Positions 17,584-26,976 of a DNA stretch of 64,000 bases are shown here, piece by piece (position 1 is the first letter of the stretch; each line of letters begins with the position of its first letter). This DNA comes from Cyanobium sp. WAJ14-Wanaka (GTDB lineage Bacteria > Cyanobacteriota > Cyanobacteriia > PCC-6307 > Cyanobiaceae), in assembly GCF_024345375.1 (NCBI RefSeq), contig NZ_JAGQAZ010000002.1, positions 1 through 64,000 of the forward strand, read 5' to 3'. A model generated the notes under the pieces. It worked only from the letters and a program-made list of their open reading frames with translations, was not told where the DNA came from and searched no databases. Position numbers and translations under genes: made by a program.

Positions 17584-18482
17584 CCGGCGACCAGGGCCTC
17601 CAGGGCTGCGGGCACCATTTCGAGGCGCGGTGACTCTGCGAACACCTCGGCGGCGTTGTTCGGGCTTTCCTGCAGGCGCACCTTGTGGAGCTTGGCGCCG
17701 ATCTCCGCGATGGGGCCCTGGAGCAGGTCGGCAATGTGCAGGGCGATGTTTTCGGCCGTGGGCACGCAATCGGCGAAGAAGGCCACGTCCTTGTTGAGGA
17801 AGGTGTGGTCAAAGGGCTCCACCACCAGGTCTTGAACCAGCTGCTGCAGGGCCGCCAGGTCACAGACCATGCCGGTGCGCGAATCAATCGAACCCCGCAC
17901 TGTCACATCAAGCAGGTAGTTGTGGCCGTGGCCATGGGGCCGGGCGCACTTTCCGTAGATCTCTTCGTTTTCCCCCTGGGAGAGCTCGGGCCGGGCCAGG
18001 CGGTGGGCGGCGGCGAAGTGGGTGCGGATCGAGAGGAAAGCTTCCATGGAATCGGCCAGCAGGTCGGCCCAGAGGTTGGATTGTTCAAACAGGCGAAGAC
18101 CCACCACGGGCAAATGGGGCGCCAGGCGCCGCCAAATGGCCAGGGCCAGGGCTTCGGTGGTGGGTAGGCAGCCGCCGGGGAGGCTGAGATCGAACTCGGG
18201 CCAGGTGTCGTTGAGAAAACGGAAATCCAGCTGGGCCGTCACCTCGGAGCGAATGGCGTGCTTCACGTCAGAGAGGTTGAGCACCATGCCATCGGCATCG
18301 AGGGGGCCCGCCATGGCCACCACCAATTCGTAGTTGTGGCCGTGGCCTGGGGCGATGCTGCAGGGCCCAAAGCGGGCCCGGTTTTGCTCGCCATCCAACT
18401 CCGGAAGGCAATAGAGATGACTGGCACTAAAGGTGGCTCGCCGCGTAATCACGCAGGGCCGACCCTGGCCATGGCTTGGCAT
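17580..18482 (-). CDS. tandem 6-pyruvoyl/6-carboxy-tetrahydropterin synthase-like protein
   Basis: A 300-aa protein with two PTPS/QueD domains. Domain 1 (about residues 10-135) has Zn ligands H22, H47 and H49 and Cys41, but where the family has catalytic Asp-His it reads LDFRFLN (D86, F87). Domain 2 (about 150-285) has H160, C179, H185, H187, D225-H226 and E244, a complete set. So domain 2 is probably the active one. Possible roles are queuosine (QueD) or pterin synthesis. ATG at 18482 is used; an in-frame start at 18506 is also possible. Divergent from aroK. Confidence 0.9.
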   Translation of the reverse strand: MPSHGQGRPCVITRRATFSASHLYCLPELDGEQNRARFGPCSIAPGHGHNYELVVAMAGPLDADGMVLNLSDVKHAIRSEVTAQLDFRFLNDTWPEFDLSLPGGCLPTTEALALAIWRRLAPHLPVVGLRLFEQSNLWADLLADSMEAFLSIRTHFAAAHRLARPELSQGENEEIYGKCARPHGHGHNYLLDVTVRGSIDSRTGMVCDLAALQQLVQDLVVEPFDHTFLNKDVAFFADCVPTAENIALHIADLLQGPIAEIGAKLHKVRLQESPNNAAEVFAESPRLEMVPAALEALVAG

Positions 18483-18542
18483 TGCCAACCCTCTGAGGCC
18501 CTCCATCCTAGAAACGCAGGATTACCCCCGGCGATATCGGCC

Positions 18543-19169
18543 ATGACCGCCGCCCCCTACAGCAGCCTGGCCAAGCGCCTGGCAGGCCTCAACCTCTATC
18601 TGGTGGGGATGATGGGCACGGGCAAAAGCGCGGTGGGGCGGCCCTTAGCCACGGCCCTGAGCTACCGGTTCATCGATGCCGACAGCACCCTCGAACGGGC
18701 CGCCGGACGGACAATTGCCGAGATCTTTGCCAGCGATGGGGAAAGCGACTTTCGCCAGCTGGAAACGGGCGTTCTGAACCAAATTGCCAGCTGGCATTCC
18801 CTGGTGGTGGCCACGGGCGGTGGAGTGGTGACCAGGCCGGAAAACTGGGGTCATCTGCGCCAGGGGGTGGTGATCTGGCTCGATGCCAGTGCGGAGCGCC
18901 TGCTGGAGCGGATCCAGCAGGACCCCACGCCGCGGCCGCTGATGCAGAGCCCGGATCCGGGTGCCCGGCTCAGGGAACTAATCGCCCAACGCCAAGCCCT
19001 ATACGCCCAGGCGGATCTGGTGATCCGGCAACGGGATGAAACCCCCCAGGAGGTGGCGGAAGCGGTGCTGACGGCCCTCCCCACGATCCTCAAAGCCCGG
19101 GACGAGGCCCCCCAGCAGCCGGCGGTGCTGCGCAATGGGGATGGGGAGCTGACCCAGTCGCTCAACTAG
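18543..19169 (+). CDS. aroK: shikimate kinase
   Basis: ATP-dependent 3-phosphorylation of shikimate in aromatic amino acid and quinone-precursor synthesis. The P-loop is GMMGTGKSAVG (residues 22-32), followed by FIDADS (shikimate-binding Asp), RQLE and ATGGGVV, with the lid Arg in PRPLM. 208 aa, slightly long because of about 20 extra C-terminal residues. ATG 18543; 60 bp divergent from the PTPS gene and convergent with CRR7. Confidence 0.96.
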   Translation: MTAAPYSSLAKRLAGLNLYLVGMMGTGKSAVGRPLATALSYRFIDADSTLERAAGRTIAEIFASDGESDFRQLETGVLNQIASWHSLVVATGGGVVTRPENWGHLRQGVVIWLDASAERLLERIQQDPTPRPLMQSPDPGARLRELIAQRQALYAQADLVIRQRDETPQEVAEAVLTALPTILKARDEAPQQPAVLRNGDGELTQSLN

Positions 19170-19187
19170 GCGGTTCAACTGGGCAGC

Positions 19188-19448
19188 TCAACTGGGAGGC
19201 TCAACGCGCACGGCAAACCACTGGATGGTGCGCCCCGGCTCCAGCTCCAATTCACAGGCCGTTTCCAACAGGCGCATGGCCTGCTGCGTCGCCGTTGGTA
19301 GCCCCCGTAAATCGGCAGGCAGGGCCCCCAGCTCACCGAGCTGGGTCTCCAGCCAAGCCAGGGTTTCGGCGGCCGTGAGAATCCTTTCGGCCCCCGCCGG
19401 CTCAAGCACCACGTAGTGGTCGAGGGCTCGAAGCAGGGGATCGGACAT
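19188..19448 (-). CDS. CRR7-like NDH-1 factor (chlororespiratory reduction 7)
   Basis: An 86-aa protein matching the CRR7 family: DHYVVLEPAG at the N-terminus and CELELEPGRTIQWFAVRVE at the C-terminus. In plants CRR7 is needed to assemble chloroplast NDH; the cyanobacterial protein is thought to play a related role. It fits the number of NDH-1 genes in this window. ATG 19448; 13 bp downstream of the GST gene, likely co-transcribed. Confidence 0.8.
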   Translation of the reverse strand: MSDPLLRALDHYVVLEPAGAERILTAAETLAWLETQLGELGALPADLRGLPTATQQAMRLLETACELELEPGRTIQWFAVRVEPPS

Positions 19449-19461
19449 GGTTAGTGGGGGA

Positions 19462-20148
19462 TCAGGCTGCGGATGTCTCGGCTTCGATCCGATCACGCCA
19501 GCTAAACAGCGGCTCCAACAGGGGGTGATCTGCCAGGCCCGGCACCTGGCAAAAAGCCAGTTGGGCAGCCACCGCCAGGTCGGCAAGGCTGAGGGAAGAA
19601 CCCACCAGGTAGGGGCCAGCGGCCACCATCACTGCCAGTTGCTGGAGGTTGGCCTGCAGGTGCTGGCGTTCCGCAGCACCCATCACGCTGCCGAGGGCAT
19701 CACCAAGGCCGCCAAACAGACGATTTGGCACCTTGTCGACAAACTGCTTGACCAATTCAGGGGTGGCCTCAGGCAACAGCTCGGAGCGCAACTGGGGGTC
19801 GAGGGCAGCGGCCTGGAGCAGGGCCATGCGGGCGCCCGAGGCCAGGGAGGTGTCGGCCCAATCCTCCAGGAGCAGCGCCCTGGAACGCAGGAGGGGATCG
19901 GCGGGCAGCAGGGCCGGGGTGGGGAATTTATCTTCTAAATAGAGGGCAACGGCACTGGAATCGGCAATCACCTCCGGGCCATCCACCAGAACCGGTACCT
20001 GGCGCTGGCCGGAAAGCTGGAACAGGGAAATCTGGCCCAACCCTGGCGTCACCTCGACCACGCTGTAGTCGAGGCGCTTGAAGGCCAGCACCAAACGCAC
20101 CTTGGCGCAGAAGGGGGAATGGCGAAACTGGTGCAGCTGCATCGACAT
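19462..20148 (-). CDS. glutathione S-transferase family protein
   Basis: A 228-aa protein with an N-terminal thioredoxin-like GST domain (LHQFRHSPFCAKVRLVLAFK, then GQRQVPVLVDGPEVIADSSAVALYLED with the cis-Pro and glutathione-binding DS) and an all-helical C-terminal domain (GSSLSLADLAVAAQL). The SPFCAK start resembles glutaredoxin-like CxxC sites with one Cys (omega/beta-like classes). Substrate unknown. ATG 20148. Confidence 0.88.
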   Translation of the reverse strand: MSMQLHQFRHSPFCAKVRLVLAFKRLDYSVVEVTPGLGQISLFQLSGQRQVPVLVDGPEVIADSSAVALYLEDKFPTPALLPADPLLRSRALLLEDWADTSLASGARMALLQAAALDPQLRSELLPEATPELVKQFVDKVPNRLFGGLGDALGSVMGAAERQHLQANLQQLAVMVAAGPYLVGSSLSLADLAVAAQLAFCQVPGLADHPLLEPLFSWRDRIEAETSAA

Positions 20149-20223
20149 CGCCGGCTTTGGCGGGCAGAGTAGCTACCACGAACCAGCTATTGGCCCTCCC
20201 GACTCAATGCAACCAGCCCAGCG

Positions 20224-20430
20224 ATGAAGGACTTCTTCCTCAACGTGACCCGTTACCCGCGCTATTTGGTGGCGTTTGGGTTGGGATTGGCCAATTCGGT
20301 GCTGGAACCCCTAGCCGCCCGGGGCCGTAACCCCGTGACCGCCGTCGCCCTGATTGGGGCTGGCGTGAGCGGCATGCTCAGCCTGGCGTTGATCCTGCAT
20401 GCGATGGTGAACACCTCACCGGTGGCTTAG
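20224..20430 (+). CDS. DUF751 small membrane protein
   Basis: A 68-aa protein with two hydrophobic segments (about residues 14-30 and 40-62), beginning [20 protein letters not shown], characteristic of the DUF751 family of cyanobacteria and plastids. Function unknown. It stands 2 bp before rbfA, the conserved order in marine Synechococcus-type genomes, so it is co-transcribed with the ribosome-maturation gene. Confidence 0.82.
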   Translation: MKDFFLNVTRYPRYLVAFGLGLANSVLEPLAARGRNPVTAVALIGAGVSGMLSLALILHAMVNTSPVA

Positions 20431-20432
20431 CG

Positions 20433-20825
20433 ATGGCCCAAAGCCGAAGGGTGGAGCGCGTGGCCTCCATGATCCGCCGCGAAATCAGCGAAATGCTGGT
20501 AGCTGGCATCAGGGACGAAAGGGTTAGCCAGGGCATGGTGAGCGTCACCAACGTGGAGGTGGCTGGCGATCTGCAGCACTGCAAGATTTTTGTGAGTGTC
20601 TTCGGCAGCGAAGACGAGCGCCAGGAGGCCATTGCCGGCCTCAAATCGGCCACGCCATTTGTGAAGGGGGAATTGGGCAGGCGGCTGAAGATGCGCCGCA
20701 CCCCCGATGTGTTGTTTGTGCTCGACCGTGGACTCGAAAGGGGCACTTCTGTCTTGAGCCTGCTCAACAAGCTGGAAGAGGTGCGCCTGGAGAAGGGCGA
20801 GCCCCCCGAGGGCAGTGACCTCTGA
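20433..20825 (+). CDS. rbfA: 30S ribosome-binding factor RbfA
   Basis: KH-fold factor for late 30S maturation and 16S 5' end processing. The 130-aa protein shows [35 protein letters not shown] and [20 protein letters not shown], all RbfA signatures. ATG 20433. The last 11 bp overlap the GTG start of the GH3 gene. Confidence 0.96.
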   Translation: MAQSRRVERVASMIRREISEMLVAGIRDERVSQGMVSVTNVEVAGDLQHCKIFVSVFGSEDERQEAIAGLKSATPFVKGELGRRLKMRRTPDVLFVLDRGLERGTSVLSLLNKLEEVRLEKGEPPEGSDL

Positions 20826-22428
20826 CCTAATCCGCAGCCTGATCGTGGTGCGCGCCAGCGGCCACCTGGCCGACGGCCAACGCCGCTATCCCCGCTGGGA
20901 ACTGACCAACGCCGAGCTGCAGCGGCTGCTGGAAGAGGGGGTGGGCGGAGTGATCCTGCTGGGGGGCAGCGCCACGGAGGTTCGCGAACGCACCGCCCAG
21001 TTGCGCCGGTGGGCGGGCAAGCCCCTGCTGCTTTGTGCCGATGTGGAAGAGGGGGTGGGCCAGCGCTTTGAGGGGGCCACCTGGCTGGTGCCCCCCCTGG
21101 CCCTGGGCCAGCTGCACCGCCGCGACCCAGGCCGGGCCACGGCCCTGGCCGAGCGCTACGGCCGCTGCACGGGCAGGGATGCCAGGGCATTGGGCCTCAA
21201 CTGGGTGCTGGGGCCGGTCTGTGACGTGAATAACAACCCGGCCAACCCGGTGATAAACGTGCGGGCCTGGGGCGAAGGGCCTGATGCCGCCGCCGAGCTG
21301 GCCGCCGGCTTCTGCCGTGGTGTCCAGGCCGAAGGGGTGCTGGCCTGCGCCAAGCATTTTCCCGGCCATGGCGACACCGCCACCGATTCGCACCTGGAGT
21401 TGCCGCTGATTGCCCACTCCCGAGATCGGCTGGAGGCGGTGGAGTTGCCCCCCTTCCGCTCGGCCATTGCCGCCGGAGTGGCAGCGGTGATGACGGCCCA
21501 CCTGATGCTGCCGGCCCTTGATGCCGAGCTGCCGGCGACCCTGTCGCGGGCGGTGCTGAGCGGCCTGCTGCGCCAGGGACTGGGTTTCGACGGCCTGATC
21601 GTGACCGATGCGCTGGTGATGGAGGCAATTGCGGGCCGCTATGGGGTGGGCGAAGCGGCCGTGTTGGCCCTGGCGGCGGGTGCAGACCTGGTGCTGATGC
21701 CAGGCGATGCGGACCTGGCCATGGCGGCGATCGCCACCGCCCTGGAGGAGGGCAGATTGGACCTGAAGGCCCTGGAGGCTTCGGCCGCCCGACGGCAGCG
21801 GGCCCTGGCCTCCACCGAGATCGCCACTTCCCCAGCAGGCCCACCAAACCTGCCGCCCCTGGAGCCGGATCAGGCCCTGGCCCTGGAGTTGGTGCAGGCC
21901 AGCCTCGAGCGCCAGGGGCCCCGCTGGAGCCGGCCCAGACCCGGCCAGGCCAGCGTGAACCTGATCCGCTGCGACAACGCCCTATCGGCGCCCTTTTTGC
22001 CCCTAACGGCCCCGGCCCTGAACCTGCCTGGGGCCGCCGGCATGCAGACCTGCCTGCTCGATCGCCACTCCCCATCGCCCTGGAGCGGCGATCCCCAGGC
22101 GCCCCTGGCCCTGGAGCGCTTGCCAGGCGTTGCACAGCCGGACAGCCCGGCGGTGTTGCTCCAGCTTTTTGTGCGGGGCAACCCCTTTCGCGGCAGCGCT
22201 GGGGCCGAAGAACCCTGGGCCGAAGTGGTGCAGCAGTTGCAGACCCGCGGCCAACTGGCCGGGTTGGTGGTGTACGGCAGCCCCTATCTCTGGCAGGGCC
22301 TTAGGCCCCTGCTGGCCACCCAGATCCCCGCCGCCTACAGCCCTGGTCAAATGCCCCTCGCCCAGGCGGAAGCCCTGGCAAGCCTTGGGGTGGGCGACAC
22401 TGAGGGCCAAGGCGGCTTCACCGACTAG
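20815..22428 (+). CDS. glycoside hydrolase family 3 (beta-N-acetylhexosaminidase-like)
   Basis: A 537-aa GH3 protein. The NagZ-type signature [20 protein letters not shown] is near residues 178-197 and includes the His/Asp general acid/base loop; [15 protein letters not shown] contains the nucleophile Asp. The first 330 residues are the TIM barrel; the last 200 form an extra C-terminal region as in longer cyanobacterial forms. Likely in peptidoglycan recycling or turnover; no signal peptide is evident, so probably cytosolic. GTG start overlapping rbfA. Confidence 0.88.
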   Translation: MTSDLIRSLIVVRASGHLADGQRRYPRWELTNAELQRLLEEGVGGVILLGGSATEVRERTAQLRRWAGKPLLLCADVEEGVGQRFEGATWLVPPLALGQLHRRDPGRATALAERYGRCTGRDARALGLNWVLGPVCDVNNNPANPVINVRAWGEGPDAAAELAAGFCRGVQAEGVLACAKHFPGHGDTATDSHLELPLIAHSRDRLEAVELPPFRSAIAAGVAAVMTAHLMLPALDAELPATLSRAVLSGLLRQGLGFDGLIVTDALVMEAIAGRYGVGEAAVLALAAGADLVLMPGDADLAMAAIATALEEGRLDLKALEASAARRQRALASTEIATSPAGPPNLPPLEPDQALALELVQASLERQGPRWSRPRPGQASVNLIRCDNALSAPFLPLTAPALNLPGAAGMQTCLLDRHSPSPWSGDPQAPLALERLPGVAQPDSPAVLLQLFVRGNPFRGSAGAEEPWAEVVQQLQTRGQLAGLVVYGSPYLWQGLRPLLATQIPAAYSPGQMPLAQAEALASLGVGDTEGQGGFTD

Positions 22429-22431
22429 CCC

Positions 22432-23637
22432 ATGCTCAGCCTTTCGATGATCGTGCGGGATGAGGCCGAGCGGATCGAAGGCTGTCTGGCTTCGGTGGCA
22501 GGTTTTGTCGATGAAATGGTGCTGCTCGACACCGGCTCCCTCGACGACACCGTGGCCATTGCCCAGCGCTGCGGCGCCGTGGTGCACCACCTGGCCTGGC
22601 CGGGGGATTTTGCACCGGCTCGCAATGCCGCCCTCGAGCACCTGAGCGGCGACTGGGTGCTGGTGCTGGATGCCGATGAGCAGCTGCAGGAGGCCGCCAA
22701 GGCCCCCCTGCAGGAGCTGATGGCCGATCCAGAGCTGCTGGTGATCAACCTGCTGCGCTTTGAGCAGGGGGCCCTGCAGTCGCCCTATTCGAGTGTGAGT
22801 CGCCTGTTTAGGCGCCATCCAGCCCTGGGCTGGAGCCGGCCATATCACTCAATGATCGACGACAGCGTGATTGCCCTGCTGGAGCGGGAACCCCATTGGC
22901 GGGTGGTCGATTGCCCGGTGCCGGCCCTGGTGCACGACGGCTACCGACCCGAACTATTGGCGGCGGGCCAAAAGGCGGCCCGGCTGCGGCAGGCCATGGA
23001 GGCCGACCTGGCCGCACGCCCCGGCGATCCCTATGCCTGCGCCAAGTTGGGCAGCCTGGAGGTGGGCGAAGGAAATCTGCGGCGAGGGCTCGAGCTGCTG
23101 GAGCTGGGGCTGACCCATTGCCCGGCAGAAGCCCATCCCGAGCGCTACGAACTGCTGCTGCACCTGGGGATTGCCCTGGCGCCAACCGATCCCCAAAGGG
23201 CCGCCGAGCTCTACCAACGGGCCCTGGCCCTGCCCCTGCCGCCCCGGCTCCTGCTGGCGGCCCTGCTCAATTTGGCGGCGCTCCTGCTCGAGGCGGGCCA
23301 GCCAGCACCTGCGGCCCAGCTCTGCAGGCAGGCCACCCAGGCCGCGCCGGAGGTGGCCCTGGGCTGGTACAACCTCGGGATCGCCGAGCGCCAGCGGGGT
23401 GATGTGGCAGGGGCTATCGCCGCCTATGGCCAGGTTTTGAAGCTGGATCCAAACCATGCTTCCGCCCAGCAAAACCTGGGGGTGGCCCTCTTGCTCAGGG
23501 GCGACATCGAAGGGGCCCGCTTGGGGCTGCGCCGGGCGATCCAGCTGCTGGTGGAGCAAAACCGCCACGATGAGGCCGCCGCCCTTCAACAACAGGCCGG
23601 GGCCATGGTCAATCTCAATGCCCCTGGGGTGCCATGA
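22432..23637 (+). CDS. GT2 glycosyltransferase fused to TPR repeats
   Basis: A 401-aa protein. Residues 1-110 are a short family 2 glycosyltransferase fold with MIVRDEAERIEGCLASV, DEMVLLDTGSLDDT and the nucleotide-sugar DxD-like LVLDADEQL. Residues 180-390 hold tetratricopeptide repeats (for example AEVALGW-like and NLGVALLLRGDIEGARLGLR). The architecture resembles SunS-type or other protein/peptide glycosyltransferases; acceptor unknown. ATG 3 bp after the GH3 stop; the end overlaps hemD as ATGA. Confidence 0.85.
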   Translation: MLSLSMIVRDEAERIEGCLASVAGFVDEMVLLDTGSLDDTVAIAQRCGAVVHHLAWPGDFAPARNAALEHLSGDWVLVLDADEQLQEAAKAPLQELMADPELLVINLLRFEQGALQSPYSSVSRLFRRHPALGWSRPYHSMIDDSVIALLEREPHWRVVDCPVPALVHDGYRPELLAAGQKAARLRQAMEADLAARPGDPYACAKLGSLEVGEGNLRRGLELLELGLTHCPAEAHPERYELLLHLGIALAPTDPQRAAELYQRALALPLPPRLLLAALLNLAALLLEAGQPAPAAQLCRQATQAAPEVALGWYNLGIAERQRGDVAGAIAAYGQVLKLDPNHASAQQNLGVALLLRGDIEGARLGLRRAIQLLVEQNRHDEAAALQQQAGAMVNLNAPGVP

Positions 23638-24422
23638 GCCCTCTGCCCCTAGCTGGCCGCAGGGTGGCCGTAACCAGGGCCGAAACCCAGCTCGGGGAAG
23701 CGCGCCGTTTGTTCGAGGCAGCCGGCGCCCAGGTGCTGGATCTGCCGGCCCTGGTGGTGGGGCCACCGGATGAATGGGGCCCCCTCGATGACGCCCTCGC
23801 CGAGCTCGACAGCTTCCACTGGCTGATCTTCTCCAGCGGCAATGGCGTCAGCGCCGTGGAGCAGCGCCTCAAACGGCTGGGCAGCTGCCTGGCCCACCGC
23901 CCCAGGAGCCTGAAGATCGCAGCGGTGGGCCGCAAAACGGCAATCCAACTGGAGGAGCTGGGCGCCGGGGCCGATTTCATCCCACCGGCCTTTGTGGCCG
24001 ACAGCCTGCTGGAGCACTTTCCGGTTTCGGGCTGGGGGTTGAGGTTGCTGCTGCCCCGGGTGCAAAGCGGCGGCCGCACCCTGCTGGCCGAAGCATTTGC
24101 GGAAGCCGGCGCCCGGGTAGTGGAGGTGGCGGCCTACGAAACCCGCTGCCCCAAGGGCCTTCCCAGCGCGGCATTGGCGGCCCTGGAGCAAAAGGGGCTG
24201 GATGCAATCACCTTCAGCAGTGGCAAAACCGTGCGCCACACCTGCGAAATGCTGGAGGCGGCCTATGGCCCCAGCTGGCGGCAACAGCTCGAGGGGGTGG
24301 CGGTGGTCTCGATCGGCCCCCAAACCAGCCGCTGTTGCCTGGATTTACTGGGCCGGGTGGATGGGGAGGCCGACCCCCACGATCTAGAGGGCCTGGTGGC
24401 GGCCTGCGCTAGGGCCCTCTAG
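23634..24422 (+). CDS. hemD: uroporphyrinogen-III synthase
   Basis: Cyclises hydroxymethylbilane to uroporphyrinogen III, the branch point to heme, chlorophyll and cobalamin. 262 aa with the two-lobed HemD layout: VAVTRAETQLGEARRLFEAAGAQV, LIFSSGNGVSAVEQRL, AAVGRKTAIQLEELG and a C-terminal ITFSSGKTVRHTCEML followed by VVSIGPQTSRCC. ATG overlaps the GT2/TPR stop. Its end overlaps the convergent lipoprotein gene by four bases. Confidence 0.95.
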   Translation: MSPLPLAGRRVAVTRAETQLGEARRLFEAAGAQVLDLPALVVGPPDEWGPLDDALAELDSFHWLIFSSGNGVSAVEQRLKRLGSCLAHRPRSLKIAAVGRKTAIQLEELGAGADFIPPAFVADSLLEHFPVSGWGLRLLLPRVQSGGRTLLAEAFAEAGARVVEVAAYETRCPKGLPSAALAALEQKGLDAITFSSGKTVRHTCEMLEAAYGPSWRQQLEGVAVVSIGPQTSRCCLDLLGRVDGEADPHDLEGLVAACARAL

Positions 24423-24925
24423 AGCTCTGCCACCACTGATTGGCCACCATTGAGCAGCAGCAGGCGACCGCGCTGCCCATCAACCCTGGCCACCTTCCAG
24501 CCCGGGGGCAAAAGGTCAGTGCTGCGGCCACCCTGCTGGCCGGCGCTCAAGGTGCCGCTCAAATTGCCAAATTGCACCAGGGCCTGCACCTGGCCGCCGC
24601 TGCGCACCACCCCGCTAAAACGAAAACCGGCGGGAAGGGCAGCCTGGGCGTTTGCCTGGCGACCGCTGGCGGCAATCGGGCCGAAGGGATCCCGGCGGCC
24701 GATCGGCACCGAAGCCTCCACCTGGGCAGGGGTGGGCAGGGCCTTGAGCCCGGCCAAATGCCCCCGGCCTTGACCCTGACCCTGGCTGGCCGGTCTGGGC
24801 CCTAGGGCAACAGGGGCTGGGGGGAGGGAAGAAGGGGAATTGGCATTGGGGCCCGCAAAGGAGCTACACCCCGCCAGCAGCAGGGCCGGGATAACGGCTT
24901 TGCACCAGGTCGCGAAAACGGTCAA
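24419..24925 (-). CDS. putative lipoprotein with PilP-like GRRDPF motif
   Basis: A 168-aa protein with a lipobox (PALLLAGCSS, Cys about residue 20) after a short N-region, then a Pro/Gly-rich linker and PIGRRDPFGPI followed by a beta-rich domain with GTLSAGQQ and VDGQRGRLLLLNGGQ. The GRRDPF then beta-domain arrangement recalls type IV pilus PilP/GspC proteins, but no pilus genes are nearby, so this is only a resemblance. The only usable start is TTG 24925, which would overlap the SRPBCC gene by 62 bp in another frame. Confidence 0.65.
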   Translation of the reverse strand: MTVFATWCKAVIPALLLAGCSSFAGPNANSPSSLPPAPVALGPRPASQGQGQGRGHLAGLKALPTPAQVEASVPIGRRDPFGPIAASGRQANAQAALPAGFRFSGVVRSGGQVQALVQFGNLSGTLSAGQQGGRSTDLLPPGWKVARVDGQRGRLLLLNGGQSVVAEL

Positions 24926-25325
24926 GGTTGGCCTGGAGCTCCTTAGTGACTATTCCCCCCAGGATGCTCGGTTCCATCAAGGGTGCCAATACCCCGGGCA
25001 GCTCATAGCTGACGCTGAGCTTGACGGAGGTGGCGCCATCCTCCTGGGGATAGAAGCGCACCGCCCCCTTGGTGGGCAGCCCGCCAACGGATTGCCAGTG
25101 CAGTTGCTGGGCCTCGACCCGCTGGGTAATCCGTGCCTTCCAGTGGAAGCGAAAACCCTGGGCCGCCAGGGTCCAGTCGGTGAGGTCGGGATCATCGAGG
25201 GTGGTCACCGACTCAATCCAGCGCATCCACTGGGGCATCGCCTCCAGATCACTCCACACCTCCCAGACCTGCTCCACCGGGGCATCGATCTGGGTGGTCA
25301 CACTGTGCTCAAGCCAACGGCCCAT
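24864..25325 (-). CDS. SRPBCC (START/polyketide cyclase-like) protein
   Basis: A 153-aa protein with the helix-grip lipid/ligand-binding fold: APVEQVWEVWSDLEAMPQWMRWI at the N-terminus and a long C-terminal helix ELQANLDRFRDLVQ. It begins 9 bp after crtQ on the same strand, a linkage often seen in Synechococcus/Prochlorococcus. A role near carotenoids or membrane lipids is inferred only from that linkage. Confidence 0.87.
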   Translation of the reverse strand: MGRWLEHSVTTQIDAPVEQVWEVWSDLEAMPQWMRWIESVTTLDDPDLTDWTLAAQGFRFHWKARITQRVEAQQLHWQSVGGLPTKGAVRFYPQEDGATSVKLSVSYELPGVLAPLMEPSILGGIVTKELQANLDRFRDLVQSRYPGPAAGGV

Positions 25326-25334
25326 GGGTTCTGC

Positions 25335-26822
25335 TCAGGAATTAGCCGGGGTTGAGGAAGCTGGATTGGCGGCCAGCTGCACAGGACGATCCAAAATTGC
25401 CGCCGCCGCCAGGCGACCGCTCATCGTGGCACCCTCCATCGAGTCGATGTAGTCCTGCTTGGTGTAGCTGCCGGCCAAGAAGAAGTTAGGGATGGGGGTG
25501 CGTTGATCGGGGCGGTAGGGCTCCATGCCGGGGGCTTCTCGATACAACGACTGGGCCAGCTTGACCACATTGCTCCAGACCAGCGTGAGCCCCTGGGCCG
25601 ATGGGAACAGGCTGCGCACCTGGGCATCGGTGGCCGCCACGATCTCCTCGGTTTTCTTGGGGATCCAGGGGTCGCCTGGGGTTAGAACGCACTGCAGCAG
25701 CGAACCTTGGCCCTCCTTGCGGTAGTCGGCGGGGCTGGCCAGAGCCAGGTCGGCAAAGCAGCTGAAATCGGCGTCGGCTGTGTAGAGGAGGTTGTCGAGG
25801 CCACTGGCATGGGCCAGGTCGTGGCGCTTGCTGGTGGCGTCAGGGGAATCACCCAATTCGGTCACCCAGCCGTCGTAGCGCAGCTGAACGGTGGCCACCG
25901 GCACGGCTTCTAGCTTGTAGATGGCATCGAACTGGGCATGCTGGCGCCAGGCCTCGGGCAACAGGCGCTGAATGCCCGGCACATCGCAGGCCGCCAGGTA
26001 GCAATCCGCCTGCACCTGCACATCGCCCTCGGGGGTGCCCAGGGTGAGGCCGGTAACCCGGAGATTTTCACCCTCCTCGAAGTGCACCTGGCTTACCCGG
26101 TGGCGCAAGTGGAGCTTGGCGCCGCGCTCCTGGATGTAATCGAGGATCGGGCCCGTCAGCCAGCGGTGCGGTGAGCCCTTGAGCAGGTTGAGTTTGGAGG
26201 CCTCAGTTTTGGAGGCAAACATCATGAAGATGGTGAGCATGCAGCGGGCGGAGATCGCCTCGCAATCAATGAAGCCGAGGGCATAGGCGATCGGATTCCA
26301 GAGGCGGCGGATGCTCTGCTCACTGCCGCCATGGCCCACAAACCAATCCTGGAAGCTGATGCGATCGAGATCGCGAATCACCTTCATGGCCGCCTCGTAA
26401 TCCACCAGACCAAGCACGATCGGGCTGGTGCCCAGGGCCAGGGCGTTGCGTAGTTTGTCGAGCCAGTCGAGCTGGGGGGTGGTGAAAAAGGCCTTCAGGC
26501 CATTGAAGGGGGCACCGATCGGGAAGCGAAAGTCGAGCTCGCGCAGGTCGCCGCCCTTATTCACAAACAGGTGGGTGTGGTCCTTGGGGAGCAGGTTTTC
26601 GAAGGCCCCCACCTTGCGCATCAGGGCAAACAAATTGGCGTAGTTGAAGAAGAAAACATGCAACCCCATTTCGATGTGGTTGCCTTCGGCATCTACCCAG
26701 CTGCCCACCTTGCCGCCCATGAAGGGGCGGGCCTCATAGAGGTCGACCTGGTGGCCCGCTTCCACCAGATCCACGGCCGCCGACAGCCCGGCCAGCCCTG
26801 CTCCCACGATGGCGACGCGCAC
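25335..26822 (-). CDS. crtQ: zeta-carotene desaturase CrtQ (ZDS type)
   Basis: FAD enzyme that converts zeta-carotene through neurosporene to tetra-cis-lycopene, plant type. 495 aa, with dinucleotide-binding [21 protein letters not shown] at the N-terminus, FMGGKVGSW and [13 protein letters not shown], distinguishing ZDS from PDS, and a C-terminal [22 protein letters not shown]. Start is GTG 26822 with little SD. The paralogue crtP lies 27 kb away at 53.6 kb. It is divergent from the IscA-like gene (154 bp). Confidence 0.95.
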   Translation of the reverse strand: MRVAIVGAGLAGLSAAVDLVEAGHQVDLYEARPFMGGKVGSWVDAEGNHIEMGLHVFFFNYANLFALMRKVGAFENLLPKDHTHLFVNKGGDLRELDFRFPIGAPFNGLKAFFTTPQLDWLDKLRNALALGTSPIVLGLVDYEAAMKVIRDLDRISFQDWFVGHGGSEQSIRRLWNPIAYALGFIDCEAISARCMLTIFMMFASKTEASKLNLLKGSPHRWLTGPILDYIQERGAKLHLRHRVSQVHFEEGENLRVTGLTLGTPEGDVQVQADCYLAACDVPGIQRLLPEAWRQHAQFDAIYKLEAVPVATVQLRYDGWVTELGDSPDATSKRHDLAHASGLDNLLYTADADFSCFADLALASPADYRKEGQGSLLQCVLTPGDPWIPKKTEEIVAATDAQVRSLFPSAQGLTLVWSNVVKLAQSLYREAPGMEPYRPDQRTPIPNFFLAGSYTKQDYIDSMEGATMSGRLAAAAILDRPVQLAANPASSTPANS

Positions 26823-26976
26823 CTACTGCCCAGCGATGTGGCCCGACTCTATGGATTCGCCCGCCAAAACCGCGATCAGAAAGGCTGCTCCCAAAAAGGG
26901 CCGCCCTGGCCCAGAAACGGCAGGCCAGCGGAAGCATCCATAGAGTTGGGGGATCTTGAACGTTGCGGCCGCAGCC

